The position numbers and the translations under genes are program-made. A DNA stretch of 64,000 nucleotides from Trebonia kvetii (GTDB lineage: Bacteria; Actinomycetota; Actinomycetes; Streptosporangiales; Streptosporangiaceae): the NCBI RefSeq assembly GCF_007827045.1, contig NZ_RPFW01000001.1, positions 124,001-188,000 of the forward strand, read 5' to 3'. The notes beneath the pieces were generated by a model. The model did not search any database. It saw nothing but the letters and a program-made list of their open reading frames with translations, and was not told the DNA's origin. The first letter of the stretch is position 1, and every line of letters begins with the position of its first letter. Positions 1 to 7,799 of the stretch are shown one piece after another.

Positions 1-145
1 AAAGAAAGGGGTGGTGACCGTCCTGCGGGGAATCTGGCGCGGGCGCAGGCTGAACGTGTGCGGGCCGAAGGCCCGTGACGGGTGCCGGAACAAACGTTCG
101 CTCCCGGCAGCATCCGCCCTCTCATACAGCCAAGGGGTGGCCGTT

Positions 146-1075
146 ATGTTCTCTTTCAGGAATCTTCCCGGCGGTGGCAGGGCGCGCGGCGGACTGAGCC
201 GCGACAGGCGGCGGTGGGCGCTTGCCGCGGTGCCTGTCGCGGTCGCGACCGGGCTGGCACTCGTGCCGTTCGGCGCCTCGCACGCGGCGACGACCGCCAA
301 GAGCACGCCGGCGGCGGCGCTGCCCGTGCTGACGCTGAAGATGACCGGCAAGGTCATCGCCGTCGGCGGTTCGCTCGAGTCCGGCGCGGTCCGCGTCGTG
401 TCCACTGTCACGGACAAGGCGGAGGCGGCGAACGGCGCTGCGCCGACCCTGCTGCGGCTCGACCCCGGGGTCACGTACGGGGAGTTCTTCAAGGTGTTCG
501 CCAAGCTGGCGAGCAGCCCCAACTCCGACCCCAACGACCTGTAAGGCTTCGCGCAGATCGTCTACTCCCCCCAGGCCAACCTTGGGACCAGCTCAGGGAT
601 CGTCGACCTCGCACCGGGTAACTACGTGGCGATCGACCTCGGCACCAACGGCACGCCGCCCAACACCACGTTCACCATCGCCAAGTCGGCGCACCCGGCC
701 GCGCTGCCCAAGGCGGGCGCGACGATCTCGTCGATCGAGTTCGGCTTCCGCGGCCCGGCCAAGCTGCACGACGGCGAGCTCGTCAAGTGGGCGAACGCAG
801 GCTTTCTTGTGCACATGATCGTCGGGGCGGAGGCACCCAACCTGGCCACCGCGAAGAAGATCGCCGCGGACCTGAAGGCAGGCAAGGACAACGCCGCGCA
901 GGCGCTCGCGACCGGCTTCTACAGCTGGGACAACGCGCTCTCGCACGGCCAGGCGTTCGAGTCGGTGATCTCGCAGAAGGCCGGCTTCTGGGTGCTGGCC
1001 TGCTTCATGGACACTCAGGACGGGCGTGAGCACACCACCCTCGGCATGGAGAAGGTCATCCAGATAGTGAGGTAA
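146..1075 (+). pseudogene. Secreted protein gene interrupted by an in-frame stop
   Basis: From ATG 146 one reading frame runs to TGA 1075 with a single TAA at 542-544. Codon use and protein-like sequence continue in the same frame on both sides (...SDPNDL, stop, GFAQIVYSPQ...), so this is one gene with a nonsense change rather than two genes. The N-terminus is a signal peptide: basic residues to about 28, a hydrophobic stretch (LAAVPVAVATGLALVPF) and an AHA-like cleavage site. The mature part looks like a beta-rich secreted domain ending in a hydrophobic strand and a GMEKVIQIV tail reminiscent of cupredoxin-like folds, but no copper ligand set is evident and I do not recognise the family. A base-call error at 542-544 would restore it (for example TAC for TAA). 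It converges with the ABC operon across a terminator-like hairpin. Confidence 0.7.
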
Positions 1076-1092
1076 CCGGCGCGGGGGCCGGA

Positions 1093-1131
1093 CTTCGCCG
1101 GACAGGTCCCAGCCGGGCCTGTCCGGCGAAG
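1093..1131. terminator. Perfect hairpin between converging genes
   Basis: Two perfect 14-nt arms (CTTCGCCGGACAGG / CCTGTCCGGCGAAG) separated by 11 nt. It lies just after the stop of the plus-strand secreted-protein gene and after the stop of the minus-strand ABC ATPase, so it can serve as a bidirectional terminator. There is no U-tract, as is common in actinomycetes. Confidence 0.65.
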
Positions 1132-1135
1132 CCAC

Positions 1136-1154
1136 GCAACCGTTCGGGATGATG
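1136..1154 (+). repeat. Short dispersed repeat, copy 1 (GCAACCGTTCGGGATGATG)
   Basis: This 19-nt string recurs, with one change each, at 48180-48198 (inside ureF) and 52838-52856 (between glpK and tetR). The latter two copies share a longer 28-nt match. Function unknown. Confidence 0.6.
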
Positions 1155-1163
1155 CTCTTTGTT

Positions 1164-1844
1164 TTACGGCTTGAGGGTCAGGCGGCCGCGGGACATGACG
1201 GCGACCCGCTGGGCGCGGCGGGTGACCGCGCCATCGTGGCTGACCAGGATGAGCGTGAGGCCGCGCTCGCGCCACAGCTTCTCCATCAGCGCGATGATCT
1301 CGTCGCGGGTTTCCTCGTCGAGGTTGCCTGTCGGCTCGTCGGCGAGCAGCACCTTCGGTTCCTTGACCAGGGCACGGGCGATCGCGACGCGCTGTTGCTG
1401 GCCGCCGGACAACTGGGACGGCAGATGGCCGGCGCGGTCGGCGAGGCCGACGCTATCCAGGGCCGCGGCCACCGTGCGGCGACGGCCGGCCGGACTGCCG
1501 CCGAGCGGGACCAGCGCGGACTCCACGTTCTCGTGCGCGGACAGGGTGGGGATCAGGTTGAAGGTCTGGAAGATGAAGCCGATCGCGGTCGCCCGCACCC
1601 TGCTCAGCTGAGCGTCGGGAAGCTTGCCGAGGTCGTGGCCGTCAAGCCTGATCTGACCGGCCGTCGGCCGGTCCAGGCCGCCGAGCAGATTGAGCAGCGT
1701 CGACTTGCCATGGCCGGTCCGGCCCCTGATCGCGATCCACTCGCCGTCTTCGATTGTCAGGTCCACGCCGTCGACGGCGGGCACCGGCCCCGCGGCCGTC
1801 TTGTAGACCCTTGACACGGCGGTCAGCTGGTACATCGCCGTCAC
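1164..1844 (-). CDS. ABC transporter ATP-binding protein, MacB/LolD type
   Basis: ATPase of a MacB/LolD-type exporter or mechanotransmission complex (226 aa). Visible motifs: Walker A GRTGHGKST (41-49), Q-loop FIFQTFNLIPTL, signature LSGGQQQRVAIARAL, Walker B VLLADEPTGNLD and H-loop LILVSHD, all intact. I chose GTG 1844 because it overlaps the permease stop in a GTGA arrangement, which implies translational coupling; ATG 1835 is the alternative. It is the second gene of a two-gene minus-strand operon with the permease. The nearby damaged two-component system may once have controlled it, as is common for this class of transporter. Substrate unknown. The family call is very secure. Confidence 0.93.
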   Translation of the reverse strand: MTAMYQLTAVSRVYKTAAGPVPAVDGVDLTIEDGEWIAIRGRTGHGKSTLLNLLGGLDRPTAGQIRLDGHDLGKLPDAQLSRVRATAIGFIFQTFNLIPTLSAHENVESALVPLGGSPAGRRRTVAAALDSVGLADRAGHLPSQLSGGQQQRVAIARALVKEPKVLLADEPTGNLDEETRDEIIALMEKLWRERGLTLILVSHDGAVTRRAQRVAVMSRGRLTLKP

Positions 1845-3259
1845 CCCACCTTCGCGAGCGCGTCGGCGGGGCGGAGCCGGCCGATCCGCCAGCTGCCGAA
1901 GGCGCCGGCCAGCAGGCCGCCGGCCAGGGCGAGCGCCACGGCGAAGCCGATCGCGGTCACGCCGACCGAGGCGATCATCGGCACGGATACGGTATGGCTG
2001 CTCGTCGGGTCGACCGCGCCGTTCGGTGTCATCATGCGCATCCCTGTCGCCTGGGTCAGCGTCGCCGACAGGGACGGCGCGATCGCGTTGATGACCGCGG
2101 CGCCGGCGAAGCCGAGTCCGATGCCGAGCGCGGCGCCGAGCACGCCCACCGCGAGGGACTCCCCCATCACCTGGGCGATGATCCTGCGGCCGCGCCAGCC
2201 GAGCGCCTTGAGGGTGCCGAACTCGCGCACCCGGCGCGCGACGGCCGCCATTGTCAGCAGCACCGCGACGGCGAACGCGGCGATCAGCACCAGGATGGAC
2301 AGCCACTTGCCGAGATCGTCGGCGAGCCGCGCGGCCGACGTCACCGAGCCGCTGACCTCGCTGGCCAGGCTGCTTGGGGTAGTGATCGTGGCGCTCGGCA
2401 GGATCTTGGCGATCTCCTTCTGCACCGCGTCGATGGCGGTGCCGCTCACCGCGGTCACGTAGATCGTGTTCACCTCGTTCTTGAGGCTGCCGCCGCCTCC
2501 CGGGCCTTTCGTGGCGACGGCCTGGGCGGTGGTCAGTGGGATGTAAACGTTCGGCGGGCCGCTCGCCTCCGGCTGGGTGACGATGCCGATGATCTTGAAC
2601 GTGACACCGCCGATCTTCATCGTGCCGCCGGGCTTGAGGTCGTGGGAGATCGCGTAGTTCTTGTCGACGAGGGCCACGTCGGCGCCCGCGTCGGCGGACT
2701 TGAAGCCGCGTCCCGCGGTGAGCACGGCGTCGCCGAGCGGGCCGAGTTTCTGGTAGGCGAGGTCGGTGCCGTCAACGGTGAACGAGGTGGGCTGGGTCAT
2801 GGTCTGCGAGACCGTCGTCTGGTTGTCGGTAAGCAGCAGTCCGCCGGCCGCGGCGGACACGCCGTGCAGCGTCCTCACCTTGGCGACCGCGGACTCGCTG
2901 AGCGGCGAGGAGTTGGTGCCGATCAACGTGTCGATCGTGTAGCCGCTCTTGAGCGAGTGGCACTTGCCGTTGACGCATATCTGACCGCCGTTCGGGCCGA
3001 TCATGATGCTGGTCCGCTGGCCGCCTCCGCTGCCCTTGCTTGTCGGGCCCTGCGCGGACGGCGGTTTGCCTGTCACGGTGATGTCGGTGCCGACGCCGTA
3101 CAGGCCCTTGAGCACGCCGGCCTGCGCGTTCCTGACTCCTGCCGAGGCGGCGGTGACCGTGAGCACCAGGCCAACGCCGACGGCGAGGCCGAGCGCGATG
3201 AAGACCGACTGCCGCATGCGGCGGCGCAGTTCCCTGAAGAGATATGTGAAATAGAACAT
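1841..3259 (-). CDS. MacB/FtsX-family ABC transporter permease
   Basis: Permease of 472 aa with the MacB layout: one N-terminal membrane helix (about 19-41, FIALGLAVGVGLVLTVTAASA), a large extracytoplasmic domain (about 45-310), then three C-terminal helices starting near LSILVLIAAFAVAVLLTM. The conserved cytoplasmic loop VREFGTLKALGWRGRRI follows the second helix, as in FtsX-like domains. The extracytoplasmic domain carries two close cysteines (ICVNGKC) that could form a disulfide, and a Gly/Ser-rich loop. It pairs with the overlapping downstream ATPase. MacB-type systems move peptides, antibiotics or lipoproteins or transmit force; the substrate cannot be told from sequence. Confidence 0.9.
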   Translation of the reverse strand: MFYFTYLFRELRRRMRQSVFIALGLAVGVGLVLTVTAASAGVRNAQAGVLKGLYGVGTDITVTGKPPSAQGPTSKGSGGGQRTSIMIGPNGGQICVNGKCHSLKSGYTIDTLIGTNSSPLSESAVAKVRTLHGVSAAAGGLLLTDNQTTVSQTMTQPTSFTVDGTDLAYQKLGPLGDAVLTAGRGFKSADAGADVALVDKNYAISHDLKPGGTMKIGGVTFKIIGIVTQPEASGPPNVYIPLTTAQAVATKGPGGGGSLKNEVNTIYVTAVSGTAIDAVQKEIAKILPSATITTPSSLASEVSGSVTSAARLADDLGKWLSILVLIAAFAVAVLLTMAAVARRVREFGTLKALGWRGRRIIAQVMGESLAVGVLGAALGIGLGFAGAAVINAIAPSLSATLTQATGMRMMTPNGAVDPTSSHTVSVPMIASVGVTAIGFAVALALAGGLLAGAFGSWRIGRLRPADALAKVG

Positions 3260-3304
3260 GCCGCCTGTTGTAGGGCGGGGCCGGTTGCACGGCGGTGACG
3301 CTTG

Positions 3305-3351
3305 CCGGGGGACGACCCCCGTACCCCCGATGTGCGGGCTGGCGCCCGCAC
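3305..3351 (+). repeat. G/C-tract palindrome plus GTGCGGGC hairpin (modular repeat, partial)
   Basis: CCGGGGGACGACCCCCGTA is followed by TGTGCGGGCTGGCGCCCGCAC, an 8-nt-arm hairpin. The same two modules in the same order occur at 42754-42809. It sits between the divergent permease and the DUF5666-like gene. It lacks the CGATGGC hairpin seen in fuller copies at 9417, 10494 and 42695. Confidence 0.6.
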
Positions 3352-3414
3352 CTGGCGTAACCGCGGTGCAACCGGGGGGCGGGCAGGCTGGCGCCTCGCG
3401 GAGGTGAGGCGCTG

Positions 3415-3808
3415 GTGACAGCGGAAGACGATGACTTCGACGAGCGGTTCCCCGATGACGACGAGCGCGATGAGGGCGGACGGGGATGGGCCTGGCCGAC
3501 GGGCGGGCAGACCATGCTGCCGCCGGAAAGCGGCAGCATGGTCAGGCGCGACGATTCCGACGCCGGGTCCCGGTCAGCAGCTGGAACTCGAGCTCGGCGG
3601 CACCGTCACGAGGGTGAGCGCCACCTCGATCACGATCGGCGCGGGCGGCAACGCCGTCACCGCGACAGTGACTAAGGCAACCAGGGTCAGCGGCAAGGTC
3701 AGCACGATCGCGGGCATCAAGGTCGGCGACATGGTGTCCGCGACGATCAGGGGCACCGACGGGAAGCTGACCGCCGTCACGATCCAGGATCCTGCCAGCC
3801 TGCCCTGA
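3415..3808 (+). pseudogene. Frameshifted gene: acidic N-terminus, DUF5666-like C-terminus
   Basis: A strong ribosome site (GGAGGTGAG) precedes GTG 3415, which opens an acidic segment (MTAEDDDFDERFPDDDERDE...). That frame then degrades into Arg-rich shadow sequence. The next frame carries a convincing small beta domain from about 3570 to the stop at 3808 (GGTVTRVSATSITIGAGGNAV...VGDMVSATIRG), of the DUF5666/OB-like type often found in secreted or membrane-tethered actinobacterial proteins. The usual membrane helix between the two parts is missing, and a perfect hairpin (3511-3542) lies there, so a deletion/insertion plus frameshift is likely. It is immediately upstream of the broken response regulator, so it probably belonged to the same operon. 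Confidence 0.55.
3511..3542. repeat. Perfect 13-nt-arm hairpin inside a broken gene
   Basis: Arms ACCATGCTGCCGC and GCGGCAGCATGGT match perfectly around a 6-nt loop. It lies at the point where the reading frame of the DUF5666-like gene is lost, which suggests a scar of a deletion or small insertion. Confidence 0.6.
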
Positions 3809-3875
3809 GCTGACGGTCAGCGACGGGGAGTTGCATGAGCGGTATCTTCGCCCACCCCCAGCAGGGAGACCGACG

Positions 3876-4527
3876 ATGCGGGTGCTCGTGATCGAAGACG
3901 ACGCCGAGCTCGCCGCGGCGATCGCCGCCGGGCTGCGGCTCGAGGGTCTGGCGGTGGACACCGCGTTCGACGGCGACGCCGGGCTCGAGCATGCCATGGT
4001 CAACGACTACGACGTGATCGTGCTCGACAGGGACCTGCCCGGCCTGCACGGCGACGAGGTGTGCGGCCGGCTGGCCGGGGCGAACCGGGCGGGCATCCTG
4101 ATGCTGACCGCGTCGGGGGCGGTGGAGGACCGGGTGGCCGGTCTCGGCCGCGGCTGCGGATGACTACCTGCCCAAGCCGTTCGCCTTCGCCGAGCTTGTC
4201 GCCAGGATCCGGGCGCTTGCCCGGCGGTCGCATCCGGCGGTGCCGCCGGTGCTCGCCGCCAAGGGCATCACGCTCGACCCGGCCAGGCACGTCGCGGTCA
4301 GGGACGGGCGGCCACTCGACCTCGGGCCCAAGGAACTGGCCCTGCTCGAGCTGCTGATGGCGGCCAACGGGAGGGTGGTCTCCGCCGAGGAACTGCTCGA
4401 GCGGGCCTGGGACGAGATGGCCGACCCGTTCAGCACCGCCGTCAAGGTCACCGTCAGCCGGCTGCGCCGCAAGCTTGGCGAGCCACCGGCGATCGAGACT
4501 GTCGCGCAAGCGGGCTACCGGATATGA
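3876..4527 (+). pseudogene. OmpR-family response regulator, single-base frameshift
   Basis: ATG 3876 follows a good ribosome site (CAGGGAGACC). The receiver domain is normal: acidic pair D8/D9, phosphoacceptor D51 in VIVLDRDLPG, and the conserved T in MLTASG. At about 4150-4157 the frame breaks: the expected GRGADDYLPKPFAF is recovered only if one base is removed from CGCGGCTGCGGATGAC. The rest (FAFAELVARIRALARR, then a winged-helix DNA-binding domain ending AQAGYRI) continues in the next frame to TGA 4527. Total length 652 nt is one base more than a multiple of three. Either a sequencing insertion or a true pseudogene. Its partner kinase starts 19 nt downstream and has the same kind of lesion. 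Confidence 0.85.
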
Positions 4528-4546
4528 ACCGCCCGGTGGAGTTGCC

Positions 4547-5936
4547 GTGACGCGCGGCAGCGTGCGGCTGCGGCTGACAGTGCTGTTCGCCAGCCTGTTT
4601 CTCGCCGCCGGTGCGGGGCTCCTTGGCATCACCTACGGGCTGGTGAGCCATGCCACGAACGGCATCATCGTGGCGAGGTTCAACGGCACCACGATCGTGG
4701 GTCAGCCGGCCTCGGGTCAGCCGACAGCATCGGGCGGGTCCGCGTCCGACGGGTCGGGGTCAACCGGGTCGGGGTCACTCGGGCTTGGGACATCCGGCGG
4801 GTCAGGGACGGACGTGACCTTGCCCAACGAGATCCAGGGGCCAGGGACGCTCAACGCCGCGACGAGCCAGTACGCAAGCGACACGCGCAGCGCAGAGAAG
4901 GACGCGCTGCTGCTGTACTCGGGCATCGCACTCGGCATCATGCTGGTGGTCTCCGCGGTGCTCGGCTGGTTCGCGGCCGGGCGGGCGCTGCGCCCGCTGC
5001 GCCGGATCACCGCCGGCGGCCAGGCGGATCTCCGTGACGAACCTGCACGAACGGCTGGCGCTCGCCGGGCCCGACGACGACGTGCGCGAGCTCGCCGACA
5101 TGATCGACAGCCTGTTCGCCAGGCTCGACGCGTCACTGCAGGCGCAGCGGCAGTTCGTCGCCAACGCCTCACATGAGCTGCGCACACCGCTTGCCAGGTC
5201 GCGCACCCTGCTCGAGGTGGCGCTGCGCGATCCCGGCGCGACGCCTGACTCGTTGCGCGCCGCCTGCGAGCGGGCCATCGCCGCCGGGGCGGAGCAGGAG
5301 CGGCTGATCGAGGCGCTGCTCATCCTGGCCCGCGGTCAGCGCGGCCTGGCACGCCGCGAGCCGCTCGACCTGGCCGCGATCACCCGCGACGTGCTCGCGG
5401 CGCGCGGCGCGGAGATCACCGCGCGCGGTCTCGACGTCCAGGTCGAACTGTCGCCCGCGCTGCTCGCCGGCGACGCCGCGCTCGCCGAGCGCGCGGTCGC
5501 CAACCTCGTCGACAACGCGTTCTTGCACAACGTGCCCGGCGGCACGGTGTGGGTCAGCGTGGAGTCGGACGGCGGCCGTGCGGTGCTTACCGTCGGAAAC
5601 ACCGGTGCTGAGATCGGGCCGGACGCGGTCGGCAGGCTGCTGCTGCCGTTCCAGCGCGGCGGGCCACCCGGGTCATCGCGGACGCGGTCCAGGTCACGCT
5701 CGGGCGGTGACGACGGGCTCGGGCTCGGGCTGTCGATCGTGGCGGCGATCGCCGCGGCGCACGAGTCGGGCTTGAGCATCACGCCGCGGCTCGACGGGGG
5801 CGGGCTGACCGCGCGGCTTGCCTTCCCGCCCGCCCCCGCCATCACTCTGATCACGCCTGTGCTCGTAGGCGGTGGTCGCACGGACGATGAATGTACCGTT
5901 TGGCCGGCTGGAGCCGGCCAAACGGTACATTCATAA
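4547..5936 (+). pseudogene. Sensor histidine kinase, single-base frameshift
   Basis: GTG 4547 begins a membrane sensor: helix 1 (LTVLFASLFLAAGAGLLGITYGLV), a short Ser/Gly-rich extracytoplasmic loop, and helix 2 (YSGIALGIMLVVSAVLGWFAAG). In the HAMP linker (about 5010-5030) the frame shifts by one extra base (ACCGCCGGCGGCCAGG). The downstream frame then carries an intact H-box (FVANASHELRTPLA), N-box (NLVDNAFLHN) and G-box (GLGLGLSIVAAIAAAH). Length 1390 nt is one more than a multiple of three. The last codons overlap a perfect 48-nt palindrome, so the true C-terminus may be altered. It pairs with the upstream response regulator. Function before damage: phosphorelay, perhaps controlling the divergent ABC exporter. 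Confidence 0.85.
5887..5934. terminator. Perfect 48-nt palindrome at the end of the kinase gene
   Basis: Two perfect 23-nt arms (ATGAATGTACCGTTTGGCCG... and its complement) are separated by only 2 nt. It overlaps the last codons of the plus-strand kinase and precedes the tail of a minus-strand ABC ATPase remnant, so it may end transcription from both sides. This is unusually long and perfect for a terminator; a mobile-element scar is the alternative. Confidence 0.6.
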
Positions 5937-5956
5937 CGCCGCAGGCCGAACCCGGG

Positions 5957-6046
5957 TCAGTCGCGGATGGCCACGCCGGTGGACTCGTCGAAGAACTTCA
6001 CGTCTTCGACGCTCACCGCGAATGTCAGCTTGTCGCCGACCCTGAA
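5957..6046 (-). pseudogene. 3' remnant of a MalK/UgpC-type sugar ABC ATPase
   Basis: On the minus strand a frame ending at TGA 5957-5959 reads ...RVGDKLTFAVSVEDVKFFDE and then STGVAIRD. This is the typical final beta-strands of the regulatory domain of MsmX/UgpC/MalK-type ATPases (the 'hFFDxxTGxAI' ending). Upstream (beyond about 6046) the similarity stops abruptly and the fumarase gene begins on the other strand. Only about 30 codons remain, with no start, so this marks a deletion or rearrangement junction. Confidence 0.55.
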
Positions 6047-6111
6047 TGAGGGAAATGCTCCCGGAGGGCCGGGAGGTCGTCCTGCGTGAGGCGCTGTGCG
6101 ACGCTTGGGGC

Positions 6112-7566
6112 ATGAGCGATGCGCCGCATGTGCGGGATCTGCCGGTGGGGATCGGTGCGACCGGGCACCGGCGTGAGTCGGACTCGATGGGCATGATCGA
6201 CGTGCCCGCAGACCGGTACTGGGGCGCGCAGACCCAGCGGTCGCTGCTGCACTTCGGCGACATCGGGCCCGAGCCGGTGCCGCGCGCGGTGTATCACGCC
6301 TTCGGGCACGTGAAAAAGGCGGCCGCGCTGGCGAACGGCGCCGCGGGGCGGATGCCGGAGTGGATGGCGTCGCTGATCGCGCGGGTCTGCGACGAGGTCA
6401 TTGACGGCGAGCTTGACGAGCATTTCCCGTTGCGGGTGTGGCAGACCGGTTCTGGCACCCAGTCGAACATGAACGTCAACGAGGTGATCGCCAACCGGTG
6501 CATCCAGCTGGCAGGCGGCGTCATCGGGTCCAAGTCGCCGGTGCACCCCAACGATCACGTGAACATGGGGCAGTCATCCAACGACACGTTTCCGACGGCC
6601 ATGCACGTCGCCGCCGTGCAGGCGGTCGCGTCGGTGGTCACGTCGGTGACCGCGCTGCGCGACGCCATCGCCGCCAAGGCGGATCAGTGGCGGGACGTAG
6701 TGAAGATCGGGCGGACGCACCTGGAGGACGCGGTGCCGCTCACCGTCGGGCAGGAATGGTCGGGCTACGCTCGGCAGCTGACCCAGGCGCTGGCCGGCCT
6801 TGAGCGTGCCTGCGCGGACCTCTACGAGCTGGCCGCGGGCGGCACCGCGGTCGGCACGGGGCTCAACGCGCCGCCCGGGTTCGGCGCGGAGGTGGCGTGG
6901 CGGATCGCGGAGTCGACCGGGCACCCGTTCGTGACCGCGCCGAACAAGTTCGCGGCGCTCGCCGCGTCCGACGCGGTGGCGGCGGCCTCCGCGGGGCTGC
7001 GCGGGCTCGCCGTGCCGCTCGCGAAGATCGCCAACGACATCAGGTGGCTCGGCTCCGGGCCGCGGGCCGGGCTCGGCGAACTGGTGCTGCCGGCCAACGA
7101 GCCGGGATCCTCCATCATGCCGGGCAAGGTCAACCCGACCCAGTGTGAGGCGATGCTCATGGTCTGCGCCCAGGTGCTCGGCAACGACACCACGGTCGCC
7201 TTCGCCGCCGCGCAGGGGAACCTGGAGCTGAACACGATGCGGCCGGTGATGATCGCGAGTTTCCTGCAGTCGGCGGGACTGCTGGCCGGCGCGTGCAAGA
7301 CGTTCCGCGAATTCTGCGTCGAGGGCGCCGCGCTCAACAACGCGCGCATCGCTGAGCACGTCAACCGCTCGCTGATGCTCGTCACCGCACTGTCGCCGGT
7401 GATCGGCTACGACAAGGCCGCGGAGATCGCGCACAAGGCCGAGCACGACGGTTCCACGCTGCGCGAGGCCGCAGTGGCGCTCGGCCACATCTCGGCGCAG
7501 GACTTCGACCGTGTCATCGACCCGGTAGCGATGGTCGGCGACACGGCGATGACCGGCGACACATGA
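6112..7566 (+). CDS. fumC: Class II fumarate hydratase (fumarase C)
   Basis: Interconverts fumarate and malate in the TCA cycle; cytosolic homotetramer. About 484 aa from ATG 6112. Motifs include GSGTQSNMNVNEVIANR, HPNDHVNMGQSSNDTFPTAM, KIGRTHLEDAVPLTVGQE (catalytic His region) and the signature GSSIMPGKVNPTQCE with the mobile-loop serine. The start is uncertain: ATG 6046 is also open, but it lies where the ABC remnant ends, and the natural fumarase N-terminus (ESDSMGMIDVPADRYWGAQTQ) fits a start at 6112. The C-terminus ends in AMVGDTAMTGDT, which is part of a degenerate tandem repeat that continues past the stop, so the tail looks repeat-derived. Confidence 0.93.
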   Translation: MSDAPHVRDLPVGIGATGHRRESDSMGMIDVPADRYWGAQTQRSLLHFGDIGPEPVPRAVYHAFGHVKKAAALANGAAGRMPEWMASLIARVCDEVIDGELDEHFPLRVWQTGSGTQSNMNVNEVIANRCIQLAGGVIGSKSPVHPNDHVNMGQSSNDTFPTAMHVAAVQAVASVVTSVTALRDAIAAKADQWRDVVKIGRTHLEDAVPLTVGQEWSGYARQLTQALAGLERACADLYELAAGGTAVGTGLNAPPGFGAEVAWRIAESTGHPFVTAPNKFAALAASDAVAAASAGLRGLAVPLAKIANDIRWLGSGPRAGLGELVLPANEPGSSIMPGKVNPTQCEAMLMVCAQVLGNDTTVAFAAAQGNLELNTMRPVMIASFLQSAGLLAGACKTFREFCVEGAALNNARIAEHVNRSLMLVTALSPVIGYDKAAEIAHKAEHDGSTLREAAVALGHISAQDFDRVIDPVAMVGDTAMTGDT

Positions 7567-7584
7567 CCCGCGATCCATGACCAG

Positions 7585-7672
7585 CGGCACAGCGATGACC
7601 GGCGACACAGTGACGGCTGGCGACACAGTGACGGCCGGCGACACATGATCGGCGACGCATGATTGGCGGCAC
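7585..7672 (+). repeat. Degenerate tandem repeat, unit about 18 nt (GGCGACACAGTGACGGCY)
   Basis: After the fumC stop the sequence repeats GGCGACACAGTGACGGCT, GGCGACACAGTGACGGCC, GGCGACACATGATC and GGCGACGCATGATT, with more diverged units before. The last codons of fumC belong to the same array. No gene is seen in 7567-7799; the rest of the gap is the upstream region of the flavoprotein gene. Confidence 0.75.
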
Positions 7673-7799
7673 GCGGTCCTGGTAGCTAACTCTCGCGTGC
7701 GGGCGGTCGTCCCGTGCCGCGCGGGACCGCGGCCGGGCCGTAACGTTATGCCCGCAACGGTGACATGACGATAAACACGTGATTCCCGCGGAGGGGCGC

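Noticed and set aside
11..145. Upstream extension of the secreted-protein gene
   Set aside because: The frame is open from 11, but the segment is Arg/Gly-rich with no ribosome site; ATG 146 directly precedes a signal peptide.
1754..3298. Long plus-strand frame opposite the permease gene (514 codons)
   Set aside because: Composition (Arg/Ala/Gly/His-rich, no domains) is typical of shadows in GC-rich DNA; the minus strand encodes a clear MacB permease.
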